From: Novosphingobium mangrovisedimenti | Lineage (GTDB): Bacteria > Pseudomonadota > Alphaproteobacteria > Sphingomonadales > Sphingomonadaceae | Assembly (NCBI RefSeq): GCF_025153475.1 | Contig: NZ_JANZXA010000007.1 | Coordinates: 62,001-126,000, forward strand | Direction: 5' to 3' | Length of the DNA: 64,000 nucleotides | In this document: positions 44,801 through 53,185 of the stretch, piece after piece | How the letters are laid out: each line of letters begins with the position of its first letter | Position numbering within the stretch: the first letter of the stretch is position 1 | Notes under the pieces: generated by a model | What the model saw: only the letters and a program-made list of their open reading frames with translations | Databases searched by the model: none | What the model was told of the DNA's origin: nothing | Translations under genes and position numbers: made by a program

Positions 44801-46511
44801 CCAGCGCACCCGCAGCAATGGCCTTTTCCAGCAGATCGCTGGGGGCGCCGGCGGCATGCCGTCCGGCGAGGTAACCATGCGTGATGCCCCTGGCGTTGGA
44901 CATGCCGCTTTGCATGACCGCCCCGCTGTCGAGGCGCGCGACCGAGTTTCCGGCAAGATAGAGGCCATCGATCACGTCCCCGTCCCAGCCCACGGCGCGG
45001 CAATGTTCATCGACGACGATACCGGCGGAGGCAATGCCGGAACTGGCAAGGCGATGTAGCGGAACCGCATAGAACGGCGCCTTGAGCAGCGGGCCGAGGT
45101 TGGGATTGGGCTCGTGGAAGCGGTCGCCGCTCATATAGGCACCCCAGATCATGCTGCCGCGTCCGAACTCCGGGTCCTCGACAGCTTCGCAATAGCCGTT
45201 GAACCTGCGCACCGTCTCCTCGAGACCCTGCGCGTCGATCCCGGTACGGGCGGCCAGTTCCGACAGGGAATCGGCGGTAACACCCACTTCCTCGGGCAAG
45301 GCGTCTCCGGGCATGATCGAGGCGAGCGGGTACTTTTCACGCGCCTGGCTATCGAGCACGAGCCAGCAGGGAAAGTTCGGGTGCGTCTGGGTAGCTCCGT
45401 CGATGTCGTCCACCGCGAAGTAGAGCGAACGGTAGAAGGCCTCGTTGGCGAAACGCGCGCCGGTGCTGTTGACGACGATCGAATGGGGCAGGCCGGCAAA
45501 GGCCATGGCATTGCGCCAGAGCGGCACGCCATCCTGCAGTTCTTCCCCCGGGATCTTGAAACCGAGCATGGTAACATCGGGTACGCGCGCCACCCGCGCA
45601 CCGAACTTTCCGGCAAGACGCAAATGCGCGCCATCGACCTCCGGCATGATCACCGATTGCACGTCGAGTTGCTGACCCAGCGTCTTGGTGAAGACAGGAC
45701 TGCGCTCGTAGCTGCTCACCGCCACCACGACCCCGCGGTTGGCCCTGACGAAGATCTCCTGCCCGTCCTTGCGCGCCCGAACGCCGACAACGCGCTGGCC
45801 GTCACCGATCAGGCCCGTGACTTCGACGCCCGTATGCATCGGAATACCGCGATCGAGCGCGCCCTTCACGAAATAGCACACGAGCCCCGAACCCAGGCAG
45901 CGCTCGTCCTTCCGCAAGCGTTCGGCGAGGACCGAGAAGTCCCAGTTGCGGATGTTCGCCGATCCTCCGTTGCGGAAGATGTCCTCGTGCGTAAGGCCGT
46001 ACATAACGTGGGGCGAGACGCGCGTGCGCGCTTGCCATTCGCCCAGCGCTTCCGCCGCGAACGGCTCCACTTCAAGCAATCGCCCTTCCGCAAGGCTGTC
46101 ATTCGAATAGCCGTAATAGTAGTCCGGGCAATCGCGGATCACGGTCATCTTCAGGCTGATCGCCCGCTCGAAATAGGCCATCACGGCAGGGCCATGGACC
46201 GCCTGGTTGAGGATGGTGACATCATTGGCATAGCCCAGCCCGAGGCGCTTGACGTAGCGCAGCCCACTCTCGATCGAATCCTCTATGCCGAGCGCCTTTT
46301 CCAGATGGTTGCCGGGCACCCAGACTTCCCCCAGCGAATAGGCGGTTACGCCGCCGACCTGATCGGTTCGCTCAAGCACCATGGCACTCGCGCCATGGTC
46401 GACGGCCGTGATCGCCGCGGCAAGACCGCCCCCCCCGGAACCGACGGCAACGACATCCGCCTCCATATCCCATTCGGCCGGCAGGTTTTCGATGATCTTC
46501 GTGTCATTCAT
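44796..46511 (-). CDS. FAD_binding_2 family flavoprotein dehydrogenase (1)
   Basis: A 571-aa flavoprotein of the fumarate reductase/3-ketosteroid dehydrogenase superfamily. The FAD Rossmann loop is VVAVGSGGGGLAAAITA (residues 22-38), then VLERTDQVGGVTA. The C-terminal FAD segment is GLYLAGNSVARLDSGAVMQS followed by NARGITHGYLAGRHAA. It shares long identical stretches with the paralogue at 49861-51558 (IRDCPDYYYG, YFVKGALDRGIPMHTG). The usual KstD C-terminal signature with a Pro-Gly-Ala-Gly stretch is absent, so a 3-ketosteroid substrate is not assured. It is divergent from the ThDP enzyme. Its last codon region and stop lie in the repeat element. Confidence 0.88.
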   Translation of the reverse strand: MNDTKIIENLPAEWDMEADVVAVGSGGGGLAAAITAVDHGASAMVLERTDQVGGVTAYSLGEVWVPGNHLEKALGIEDSIESGLRYVKRLGLGYANDVTILNQAVHGPAVMAYFERAISLKMTVIRDCPDYYYGYSNDSLAEGRLLEVEPFAAEALGEWQARTRVSPHVMYGLTHEDIFRNGGSANIRNWDFSVLAERLRKDERCLGSGLVCYFVKGALDRGIPMHTGVEVTGLIGDGQRVVGVRARKDGQEIFVRANRGVVVAVSSYERSPVFTKTLGQQLDVQSVIMPEVDGAHLRLAGKFGARVARVPDVTMLGFKIPGEELQDGVPLWRNAMAFAGLPHSIVVNSTGARFANEAFYRSLYFAVDDIDGATQTHPNFPCWLVLDSQAREKYPLASIMPGDALPEEVGVTADSLSELAARTGIDAQGLEETVRRFNGYCEAVEDPEFGRGSMIWGAYMSGDRFHEPNPNLGPLLKAPFYAVPLHRLASSGIASAGIVVDEHCRAVGWDGDVIDGLYLAGNSVARLDSGAVMQSGMSNARGITHGYLAGRHAAGAPSDLLEKAIAAGALD

Positions 46512-46902
46512 TGGCTTTTATCCGGTAGATTCATCAATGACGGACAGACCCGGCACAGGATTGCCGATACCGACATGCGAGCCCGCCTCCACTCTCCCAA
46601 GGGGCTGGATCACAATAAGTCACCCGTATCGTTTCAACTGCCAGAAGCGCTATCGCGTGTCACGGAGATTCTGCCCGATGCCGCCCCATGCCCAGCACCC
46701 GGACCGGCCACGGCGTGAGCGCCTTTTCGATGCGCCCGCCTTTTCCCGAGCGCATCGTCGAATGCGAATCCCGGCGTGAAACGCATCGGGCGCCAAACAC
46801 CCCGCCTCGCTCAGCCGACGGACTGCAAGCCGGCAATATCGTGCCAGCAGAGTTCCCATGGCGAACCTTGTGTTTCGGGCAGGGGCGCTGCAAGTTTCGG
46901 CC
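46512..46902. other. Divergent region between flavoprotein 1 and the ThDP enzyme
   Basis: 391 bp without a supported gene. A CGATGCG...CGCATCG inverted repeat (7-bp arms, 16-bp loop) lies near 46727-46757. The part from 46858 to 46902 is in frame with the ThDP gene and would be coding if the upstream ATG is used. Promoters for both genes should be here, but no clear -35/-10 pair stands out. Confidence 0.5.
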
Positions 46903-48687
46903 ATGACACAGACAATCCAGGACCGCATTCTCGATCTCGTCCAGGCCGAGAACATCGACACACTTTTCGGCATCCCCGACCCCAGCTTTTTCGGGCTGTT
47001 CATCGAGGCCGAAAAACGCGGTATCGAGATCGTATCGCCACACCACGAACAGGCGGCCGCGCTGACTGCCGACGGGCATTTCCGCATGACCGGCAAGCCC
47101 GCCGTGCTCTGCGTGAACAAGGGCCCCGGCGTCGCCAACATCGCGGCCGGCGCCAACTTCCTGCGCAAGGAAAACGTGCCCGCCGTGTTCATCATGGCAC
47201 AGCGCCAGCGTTTCTACGAACAGCGCGTGCGGCGCGGCAAGATGCAGTACATGAGCCAGCCGCCCATGTTCGACGGCGTGATGAAGTACGTAGGCGTCGT
47301 CGAATATCCCGAGCAGCTCGACGAGATCTTCCACGAAGCGTTCCGCCAGGCGGTAAGCGGCGTTCCCGGGCCGACCTACATCGAACTTCCGCTGGGCATC
47401 ATGCAGGCGAAATTCGACCTGCCGCCCGCCCCGCCGCCGCATCGCTACCGCATGGTACGTCAGCGCGCGGACGACCTGGGCATTGCCGAAGCGGTCGAAC
47501 TGCTGCGCGGCGCGAAGAACCCGGCACTCCTGCTCGGCCAGGGCGGCTTCGTGAGCCGCGCGCACGACATGCTCGGCGTGCTGGCCGCGAAGCTTTCGTG
47601 CCCAATCCTGCTTTCGAACGCGGTAGAGGCCGTGCTGCCGGGCATGGAAGATCGCACGTTCGCCTACAGTTCCGATGCCGGTGCGCAGATCGCGGCGCAG
47701 TCTGATGTCGTTCTCGCCATCGGCACGGAGCTGGGCGAGGCGCTCAACTACGGCCGCGGACATGCCTGGAAGGAAGGCGACGCAACGCGCAAGTGGATCT
47801 ACATCGAGCGTGACGCGCTGGCCATCGGCGTCAACCGGCCGATCGACGTGCCGCTCGTCGGCGACCTGCGCGACGTGGTCCCGCAACTGACCGAGGCTCT
47901 CGGCGACCTGCAGCGCGACCTTCCGGCAAAGCTGCCCGAATGGACCGCCCTGCGGGACTCGGCCAAGAAGGCCCTGGAGGATCGCATTCCCACCACGTCA
48001 TGCCCGATCCACACCGGCCGCGTCGCGATCGAAGCGACTCGCGCGTTGCCGGAGGATACGATCCTGGTACGTGACGGCGGCGCCTCCAGCATGTGGTTTT
48101 CGGCGCTTCTGCAGTTCACCCCGCGCGATGCGATGTGGAGTTCCAACTGGGGCGCGATCGGCAACGGCCTTCCCATGGCGCTGGGCGCGCAGCTTGCCGT
48201 GGGCGACAAGCGCCGGGTTGCCCTGCTCACCGGCGACTCCGCGTTCCTGTTCCACATCTCCGAACTCGAAACGGCGGTGCGCAAGAACCTGCCGCTCATC
48301 TGCATCGTTGCCGTAGACCATGCCTGGGGCATCGAGGCCGCGTCCTACAAGGCGAACTTCGGCGACAACACGCCAACGCCCGAAGCACGCTGGGGCAATT
48401 CGGTCCGGCTCGACCTCACCGCCCAGAGCTTCGGCGCATACGGCGAATACGTGGACAAGGCCGAGGACATCGCACCGGCCGTCGAGCGTGCTCTGGCTTC
48501 GGGCAAGCCCGCGGTAATCCACGTCGAGGTCGACCAGGCCGCCAACAGCACGTTCGCCGGCATCCCCGGCTTCCTCGAATTCCGTAACTGGTTCGGCGAA
48601 GAAGGCGATTTCCTCGGCGTGCCGGGCGCCGCCCCGGCGCCCACCGCCGGTGGCGGCGGCTCTACCGAGAACAGCAGCGGCTACTGA
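46903..48687 (+). CDS. Thiamine diphosphate-dependent enzyme (acetolactate-synthase-like)
   Basis: A 594-aa protein with the three-domain layout of ThDP enzymes such as acetolactate synthase and benzoylformate decarboxylase. The PYR domain has FGIPDPSFFGLF and the catalytic Glu49 in HHEQAAALTADG. The central domain has LLLGQGGFVSRAHDMLGVLA. The PP domain has WSSNWGAIGNGLPMALGAQL and the cofactor motif beginning GDSAFLFHISELETAVRKNL. The usual NN or ND end of that motif is replaced by VDHAWGIEA, an oddity. C-C bond cleavage or carboligation is expected; the substrate is unknown. ATG 46903 is chosen over 46858 as the family start. The Gly/Ser-rich tail is unusual. Confidence 0.87.
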   Translation: MTQTIQDRILDLVQAENIDTLFGIPDPSFFGLFIEAEKRGIEIVSPHHEQAAALTADGHFRMTGKPAVLCVNKGPGVANIAAGANFLRKENVPAVFIMAQRQRFYEQRVRRGKMQYMSQPPMFDGVMKYVGVVEYPEQLDEIFHEAFRQAVSGVPGPTYIELPLGIMQAKFDLPPAPPPHRYRMVRQRADDLGIAEAVELLRGAKNPALLLGQGGFVSRAHDMLGVLAAKLSCPILLSNAVEAVLPGMEDRTFAYSSDAGAQIAAQSDVVLAIGTELGEALNYGRGHAWKEGDATRKWIYIERDALAIGVNRPIDVPLVGDLRDVVPQLTEALGDLQRDLPAKLPEWTALRDSAKKALEDRIPTTSCPIHTGRVAIEATRALPEDTILVRDGGASSMWFSALLQFTPRDAMWSSNWGAIGNGLPMALGAQLAVGDKRRVALLTGDSAFLFHISELETAVRKNLPLICIVAVDHAWGIEAASYKANFGDNTPTPEARWGNSVRLDLTAQSFGAYGEYVDKAEDIAPAVERALASGKPAVIHVEVDQAANSTFAGIPGFLEFRNWFGEEGDFLGVPGAAPAPTAGGGGSTENSSGY

Positions 48688-48747
48688 GATCGCGGCAGAA
48701 CGGACCGCGCGGGGCCAGGCGGCATGCCGTCCCGCCCCGCCGCGATC
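48688..48747. terminator. Bidirectional hairpin between convergent genes
   Basis: GATCGCGGC (48688-48696) pairs with GCCGCGATC (48739-48747), and an inner GC-rich stem (GGCGGCATGCCGTC region) can form. There is no T-run. It fills the 63-bp gap between the ThDP gene and the SnoaL-like gene. Confidence 0.4.
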
Positions 48748-48750
48748 CCG

Positions 48751-49245
48751 TCAGTTGCTCTGAAGCGAGAGCATCAGCTTCATGAAATCGTCTTCTCCGA
48801 TCAGCGCCGACTTCGGCGCGAATTCGGAGAAGAGCCAGTCGCCGTCGGGCTGGCGCCTGCAGGTCATGCGGCAGTCGGCGATCATCGAGGGGCCCTTCAG
48901 CCCGCTGGCCGGCGCGGCCCCTTCGGCGGCATAGTTGACGTTGGTGAAGTGGATATAGGCGTTGTCGTCGTCGATCAGTTCGACGCGCACGTTGAGGAAG
49001 GTGTGACGCCCGGTACGCGCGCCGTCCTTCTGGTACTTGGCGACGTTCTCGTTGCGCGTTTCATAGAACTTCACGATCGCATCGCGCGGCGTGATGCGGT
49101 TCGGACCTGCCACGAAGGTCGCATCCTCGGTGTAGAACCGGTCGATATTACGGGAATCGTTGTGGTCCAGCTCGGCCGCGAAATCATAGAGCAACTGCTC
49201 CAGTTCATAGGCCAGAACCAGCTGCTCGGGGGTGAAACGACGCAT
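48751..49245 (-). CDS. SnoaL-like/NTF2-fold protein
   Basis: A 164-aa protein of the NTF2-like superfamily, likely a cone-shaped hydrophobic pocket acting as an isomerase, cyclase, hydrolase or small dioxygenase subunit-like protein. The N-terminal helix LVLAYELEQLLYDFAAELDH is followed by DRFYTEDATFVAGPNRITPR. GRHTFLNVRVELIDDDNAYIHF and CRMTCRRQPDGDWLFSEF complete the curved sheet. Family members with Asp/His pairs resemble steroid delta-isomerase and limonene-epoxide hydrolase, but catalysis is not demonstrated. It follows the SRPBCC gene by 45 bp. Confidence 0.82.
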   Translation of the reverse strand: MRRFTPEQLVLAYELEQLLYDFAAELDHNDSRNIDRFYTEDATFVAGPNRITPRDAIVKFYETRNENVAKYQKDGARTGRHTFLNVRVELIDDDNAYIHFTNVNYAAEGAAPASGLKGPSMIADCRMTCRRQPDGDWLFSEFAPKSALIGEDDFMKLMLSLQSN

Positions 49246-49290
49246 ATTTCCGCTACCTCATTGTCTTGTGTTCTGTGAACGCCCGAGGCG

Positions 49291-49857
49291 TCAGCGCAGT
49301 TCGCTGCTGCGGCGATGGAACAGCGCCTTCCATAGCGATTTCAGCCAGCCTGCAAGCGCGGCAAGCCCACCCGATTTGGCTGCCTGCCCGGCAGGCGGTA
49401 CGCTCGTCGTGACTCCGTTGACCTCCTCAATTCGGCCCTTGAGCTGCTCGGCAAAGCCCTTCGCGAATTTCGGCAGAACCGGGCCGCCCATGGCCTCCCA
49501 CATCGGCGCCATCGGGCCGGTGCCGGCGACTTTCACGTGCAGGGTCATGTCGGTCTGCCCCCCGTCCGCAGGTGCCGCGAGGTAGGAGCCGCTTCCGGTC
49601 ACCGGATCGCCCTCCAGTTCGAAGGTAAAATCCACCCGCTCCGGCCCTGCCCATTTCTCGACATGGACCCGCACCTTGACCGTGCGGATCATGGCGCCGA
49701 CGCCGACTTTCAGGATCCAGCGCGAATTGTCCTCGTCCTCGATCTCGCAGGACTGGTAGCCGGGCATGATGCTGGCCCAGCGTTCGAAGTTCTTCGCATA
49801 GTCCCAGGTCGCATCGATGTCGCATCCGACAAGGACGGTCTGTGTCGTCTCGATCAT
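49291..49857 (-). CDS. SRPBCC (START/polyketide cyclase-like) family protein
   Basis: A 188-aa ligand-binding-fold protein. Typical features are the N-terminal strand (TQTVLVGCDIDATWDYAKNF), YQSCEIEDEDNSRWILKVGV and KWAGPERVDFTFELEGDPVT. The long C-terminal helix (LPKFAKGFAEQLKGRIEEVN) closes the cavity. A CoxG/SRPBCC-type member is most likely. A hydrophobic C-terminal part (KSGGLAALAGWLKSLWKALF) may bind the membrane. It starts three bases after the flavoprotein stop, so it is in the same operon. It may bind the hydrophobic substrate, which is inference. Confidence 0.8.
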   Translation of the reverse strand: MIETTQTVLVGCDIDATWDYAKNFERWASIMPGYQSCEIEDEDNSRWILKVGVGAMIRTVKVRVHVEKWAGPERVDFTFELEGDPVTGSGSYLAAPADGGQTDMTLHVKVAGTGPMAPMWEAMGGPVLPKFAKGFAEQLKGRIEEVNGVTTSVPPAGQAAKSGGLAALAGWLKSLWKALFHRRSSELR

Positions 49858-49860
49858 GTC

Positions 49861-51558
49861 CTAGATCCCCATGCGCTGGATTTCGCTGTCCAGCAGGTCA
49901 CTCGGGTCGCCGGCGGCGTGACGCGCGGCCAGCCAGCCGTGCGTCATGCCGCGTGCATTGGAGATGCCGCTCTGCATGACGGCACCGGTCTCCATCCGCG
50001 CGACCGAATTGCCCGCCACGTAGAGCCCGTCGATCGGATTGCCCGACCAGTCGAGCGCGCGGTTGTGCTGATCGGTCAGCAGGCCCGCCGGGGGAATACC
50101 GCTGTCACCGATACGCTTCAATTCAAGCGCATAGAACGGGCCCTTGGCAATGGTTCCGAGGTTGGGGTTGGGCTTGTTGAAGGGATCGCCGCACATCCAG
50201 TGGCTCCACACCCGCTCGCCGCGCCCGAAATCGGGGTCCGCGCCCTTTTCGGCATGTTCGTTGAACCGTGCGACCGTGGCCTCCAGCCCCGCCACATCGA
50301 CGCCGATCTTCGCGGCGAGTTCGGACAGCGTATCGGCGCTGGGGCCGAGTTCCTCGGGCCAGTCCTGATCGGGCAGGATCGGGCCGATCGGGTATTTGCT
50401 CTTGGCCTGGCTGTCGATGATCATCCAGCACGGGAAATTGGGATGGGTCTGGTCCTTGCCGTCGATCACATCGATGGTGAGGTAGAACTGGCGATAGAAG
50501 GCCTCGTCGCCGAAGCGCTTGCCCGCGCGGTTGACGACGATGATGTGCGGCTGGCCGATGGCCTGCAGCGCACTGCCCCACAAGGGCGCGCCTTCCGCAT
50601 CCTCGGCATTGGGCACGGGGAAGCCGAGCGAGGCAATGTCGGGGACGGCGGCGACCTGTGCGCCGAACGGTCCGGCCAAGCGGAAGTGCGCGCCGTCGAC
50701 GGTGGAGAACACGATTGAGCCCAGATCGAGCTGCTGGCTCAGCGTCTTGTTGAAATGCTGGTTGCGCTCGTAGCTGCTGACCGCGAGCACGACGCCGCGC
50801 CTGCCCTTCACGTAGACGTCCTTGCCGTCCATCTGCGCCCGCACGCCCACGACCCGTGAGCCGTCCCCGATCAGTTCCACGACATTGGCGCCGGTATGCA
50901 TGGGAATGCCGCGGTCGAGCGCGCCCTTGACGAAATAGGCCGCCAGCCCCGCGCCGAGGCAGCGCACGTCGTTGGTGAGACGTTCGCCCATGAGGGCGAA
51001 ATCCCACTTCATCATATTGGCGACGCCGCCGTTCACGAAGATGTCGTGATGAGTGAGCGCATAGGGCATCGTCGGCGAAACGCGCGTGCGCTGCTGCCAG
51101 TCGCCCAGCGAGGAGGCCTCGAAGGGCTTGCACTCCAGCATCCGCCCCTCGGCCACGCAATCGTTGTTGAGGCCATAATAGTAATCCGGGCAATCGCGGA
51201 TCACCTGCATCTCAAGCCCGATGGTATCCTCGAACCAGCGCAGCGCCTCGCGCGCATGCACCACCTTGTTCAGGATCGCCGCATCGGTGCCGTAGTCCAT
51301 CGACAGGCGCTTGAGATAGCGAAAGCCGCTATCGACCGAATCGTCGATGCCCAGCTCTGTCGCGTGGTGGTTTCCGGCCACCCAGACCTCGCCCATCGAC
51401 AGCGCCGTCACGCCGCCGACCTGATCGGCCCGTTCGAGCACAATGGCGCTCAGCCCCTGCTCATGCCCGGTAATCGCCGCCGACAGGCCGCCGATCCCCG
51501 ACCCGATCGAGACCAGATCGACTTCAATATCCCACTTTTCGGGAAGATTCCGAAGCAC
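49861..51558 (-). CDS. FAD_binding_2 family flavoprotein dehydrogenase (2)
   Basis: A 565-aa paralogue of the flavoprotein at 44796-46511, of equal layout. The FAD loop is LVSIGSGIGGLSAAITG (about residues 14-30), then IVLERADQVGGVTAL. The C-terminal FAD segment is GLYVAGNSVARMETGAVMQS followed by NARGMTHGWLAARHAA. The start is GTG 51558, with GGAGAGG eight bases upstream. The downstream genes (SRPBCC, SnoaL-like) follow at 3 and 45 bp. An almost perfect hairpin lies about 32 bp upstream of the start. Ring or alpha,beta-dehydrogenation of a ketone-like substrate is the family expectation. Confidence 0.88.
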   Translation of the reverse strand: MLRNLPEKWDIEVDLVSIGSGIGGLSAAITGHEQGLSAIVLERADQVGGVTALSMGEVWVAGNHHATELGIDDSVDSGFRYLKRLSMDYGTDAAILNKVVHAREALRWFEDTIGLEMQVIRDCPDYYYGLNNDCVAEGRMLECKPFEASSLGDWQQRTRVSPTMPYALTHHDIFVNGGVANMMKWDFALMGERLTNDVRCLGAGLAAYFVKGALDRGIPMHTGANVVELIGDGSRVVGVRAQMDGKDVYVKGRRGVVLAVSSYERNQHFNKTLSQQLDLGSIVFSTVDGAHFRLAGPFGAQVAAVPDIASLGFPVPNAEDAEGAPLWGSALQAIGQPHIIVVNRAGKRFGDEAFYRQFYLTIDVIDGKDQTHPNFPCWMIIDSQAKSKYPIGPILPDQDWPEELGPSADTLSELAAKIGVDVAGLEATVARFNEHAEKGADPDFGRGERVWSHWMCGDPFNKPNPNLGTIAKGPFYALELKRIGDSGIPPAGLLTDQHNRALDWSGNPIDGLYVAGNSVARMETGAVMQSGISNARGMTHGWLAARHAAGDPSDLLDSEIQRMGI

Positions 51559-51590
51559 CGCCTGTCCTCTCCAATCTTATGTTTTCTTCG

Positions 51591-51620
51591 CCGGACAACA
51601 GGCGTGACGCCGTTGTCCGG
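51591..51620. promoter_or_regulatory. 30-bp hairpin/dyad upstream of flavoprotein 2
   Basis: CCGGACAAC-A-GGCGT-G-ACGCC-GTTGTCCGG is a palindrome with 14 paired bases per arm and one bulged A. It lies 33 bp upstream of the flavoprotein 2 start, in the divergent region shared with the ketopantoate-reductase-like gene. It has no T-run, so an operator or a 5' UTR stem is more likely than a terminator. Confidence 0.5.
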
Positions 51621-51830
51621 AAACCTTGACGAACAACCAAAGAAACCCGACTCGTTTCATACGAACCTACTGAACATCGCAAATCGGAGCCGGGTTCCGC
51701 AGCACGCCAACATTTGTTACCCAGACCGTTCTAAAGTCAAGAAGCGGTTCGGAACCGGGCTGGCGAAGGCCGTGATTGTGGCTCGGACCGGAGCCAGTCA
51801 GAGAACGAAAACAAGCAACAGGAGAGATGC

Positions 51831-52844
51831 ATGCCGAAGCCTTCCGTGTTGATCGTCGGAGCCGGCGCGCTCGGCATCGTGACGGGGTATCACCTCAGCC
51901 TGGCCGGCGCCGGCGTGCATTTTCTTGTTCGCCCCAACCGTCTGCCTGCCTTGCAGGAACCGCAAGTGCTCTACTGCTACGACGATCACGAACTGAAACG
52001 GTTCTCCGAATTCAAGGCCCACGGGTCCATCGACGACGCTATGAGCCGCGGTTACGATTTCGTGCTGATCACGCTCGACGGCGCCACCTGCCGCGGCACG
52101 GAGGGGACCGCACTGCTGAAGGCCCTTGGCCGAGCCCTGCATGACACCCGCGCCATTGCGGTGATCAACGGCGTGGGCGTGCGCGAATATTGCCGAGACA
52201 CCATGGGACTGCCCGACGAACGCGTGATCGAAGGCACGATGGGCCTGCTCAGCTACCAGACCGACCGCGTGACCCTGCCGCTCAATCCGCCGACCGATCC
52301 GGCTAGGCTTGCCCAGGCATCGATCGGCTACCGGCACATGGGCAAGAACCCCGGCTTCCTCGTGATCAAGCGCCTCGCCGCCCCGGCCCGGGCCTTCGCG
52401 AAGCTCTACAACCGCTCGGGCATTTCCAAGTGCCAGGAAATCAACGAGAAGCTCTTCGCCACGTTCTCCTCGTCAATCTTCGTGGTCATGGCGATGTTCG
52501 ACATCGCCGGCTGGCCGCATGCCGACGGTCTGGCCCGGGACACGGAACTGATGAAGCTGGGCAGCGCGGCGATGAAGGAAGTCATGCGCCTTCCCGAACA
52601 CGGCCTGCCGGGCAAGATCGGCAGCCTGTTCATGTCACCGCGCCAGATCGCCAAAACGAACGCCAAGATGGAGCGCGAATGCCTTCCGGTCGACTATACC
52701 GCGTTCAACAAGTTCCACCACGGCGGCAAGGTTCGCGAGCAGGACATGCAGGTCCTGCAGCGGTGCCTGCATTCGGGTCAGGCGCAGGACAAGGCCATGC
52801 CCGCGCTCACCGAACTGCTGCGCCGCTACGAGGCGGCCGCATAA
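51831..52844 (+). CDS. Ketopantoate reductase (ApbA/PanE) family protein
   Basis: A 337-aa NAD(P)-dependent oxidoreductase. The N-terminal dinucleotide loop is VLIVGAGALGIVTGYHLSLAG near residue 6. VLITLDGATCRGTEGTALLK and AIAVINGVGVREYCRD follow, where PanE usually has KxxQ and xxNG. The C-terminal domain is all helical, with KIGSLFMSPRQIAKTNAKME. It departs enough from PanE at the substrate Lys/Glu region that a different 2-oxo or beta-keto acid substrate is likely. ATG 51831 follows GGAGAG. It is divergent from flavoprotein 2 and ends four bases from phhB. Confidence 0.8.
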   Translation: MPKPSVLIVGAGALGIVTGYHLSLAGAGVHFLVRPNRLPALQEPQVLYCYDDHELKRFSEFKAHGSIDDAMSRGYDFVLITLDGATCRGTEGTALLKALGRALHDTRAIAVINGVGVREYCRDTMGLPDERVIEGTMGLLSYQTDRVTLPLNPPTDPARLAQASIGYRHMGKNPGFLVIKRLAAPARAFAKLYNRSGISKCQEINEKLFATFSSSIFVVMAMFDIAGWPHADGLARDTELMKLGSAAMKEVMRLPEHGLPGKIGSLFMSPRQIAKTNAKMERECLPVDYTAFNKFHHGGKVREQDMQVLQRCLHSGQAQDKAMPALTELLRRYEAAA

Positions 52845-52847
52845 GGT

Positions 52848-53138
52848 TCAGACGATCCCGTCGATGAACTGCGCCATCTCCACATCGCGCATGCTCAGCC
52901 CCCCGGCATCGTGCGTGGTGAGACGCAGGCGCACCTTGTTGTAGACATTGAACCATTCGGGATGATGGTCCGCCTTGTCGGCATGGATCGCGACGCGGGT
53001 CATGAAACCGAAAGCCTCGTTGAAATCACCGAATTCCAGATCGATTTCGATGGCCAGGCCATCGTCGCTCAGCGTCCAGCCGGGAAGGTCGTGGAGCGCT
53101 TGATCGCGTTCGGCGTCAGTCAGGCGGGGGATGGTCAT
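52848..53138 (-). CDS. phhB: 4a-hydroxytetrahydrobiopterin dehydratase (PCD/DCoH)
   Basis: A 96-aa enzyme recycling pterin-4a-carbinolamine after aromatic amino acid hydroxylation; some members also act in molybdopterin-related metabolism. The signature [18 protein letters not shown] holds the catalytic His pair, and [20 protein letters not shown] matches the family end. ATG 53138 has AAGGAG upstream. No pterin-dependent hydroxylase gene is nearby. It is convergent with the ketopantoate-reductase-like gene (3-bp gap) and divergent from ccmA. Confidence 0.94.
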   Translation of the reverse strand: MTIPRLTDAERDQALHDLPGWTLSDDGLAIEIDLEFGDFNEAFGFMTRVAIHADKADHHPEWFNVYNKVRLRLTTHDAGGLSMRDVEMAQFIDGIV

Positions 53139-53185
53139 CTCACTCTCCTTGGCAGTGCCCGCGCTTTCCCTTATCGCACGCCGTC

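Noticed and set aside
46858..46902. Upstream ATG as start of the ThDP enzyme
   Set aside because: It adds 15 residues that do not resemble the family N-terminus. The second ATG begins directly with the expected first helix, though the ribosome binding site is weak for both.
44796..51558. Calling the two flavoproteins 3-ketosteroid delta-1-dehydrogenases
   Set aside because: The FAD fold matches, but the C-terminal signature differs from KstD and the catalytic tyrosines cannot be placed by eye. A family-level name is safer.
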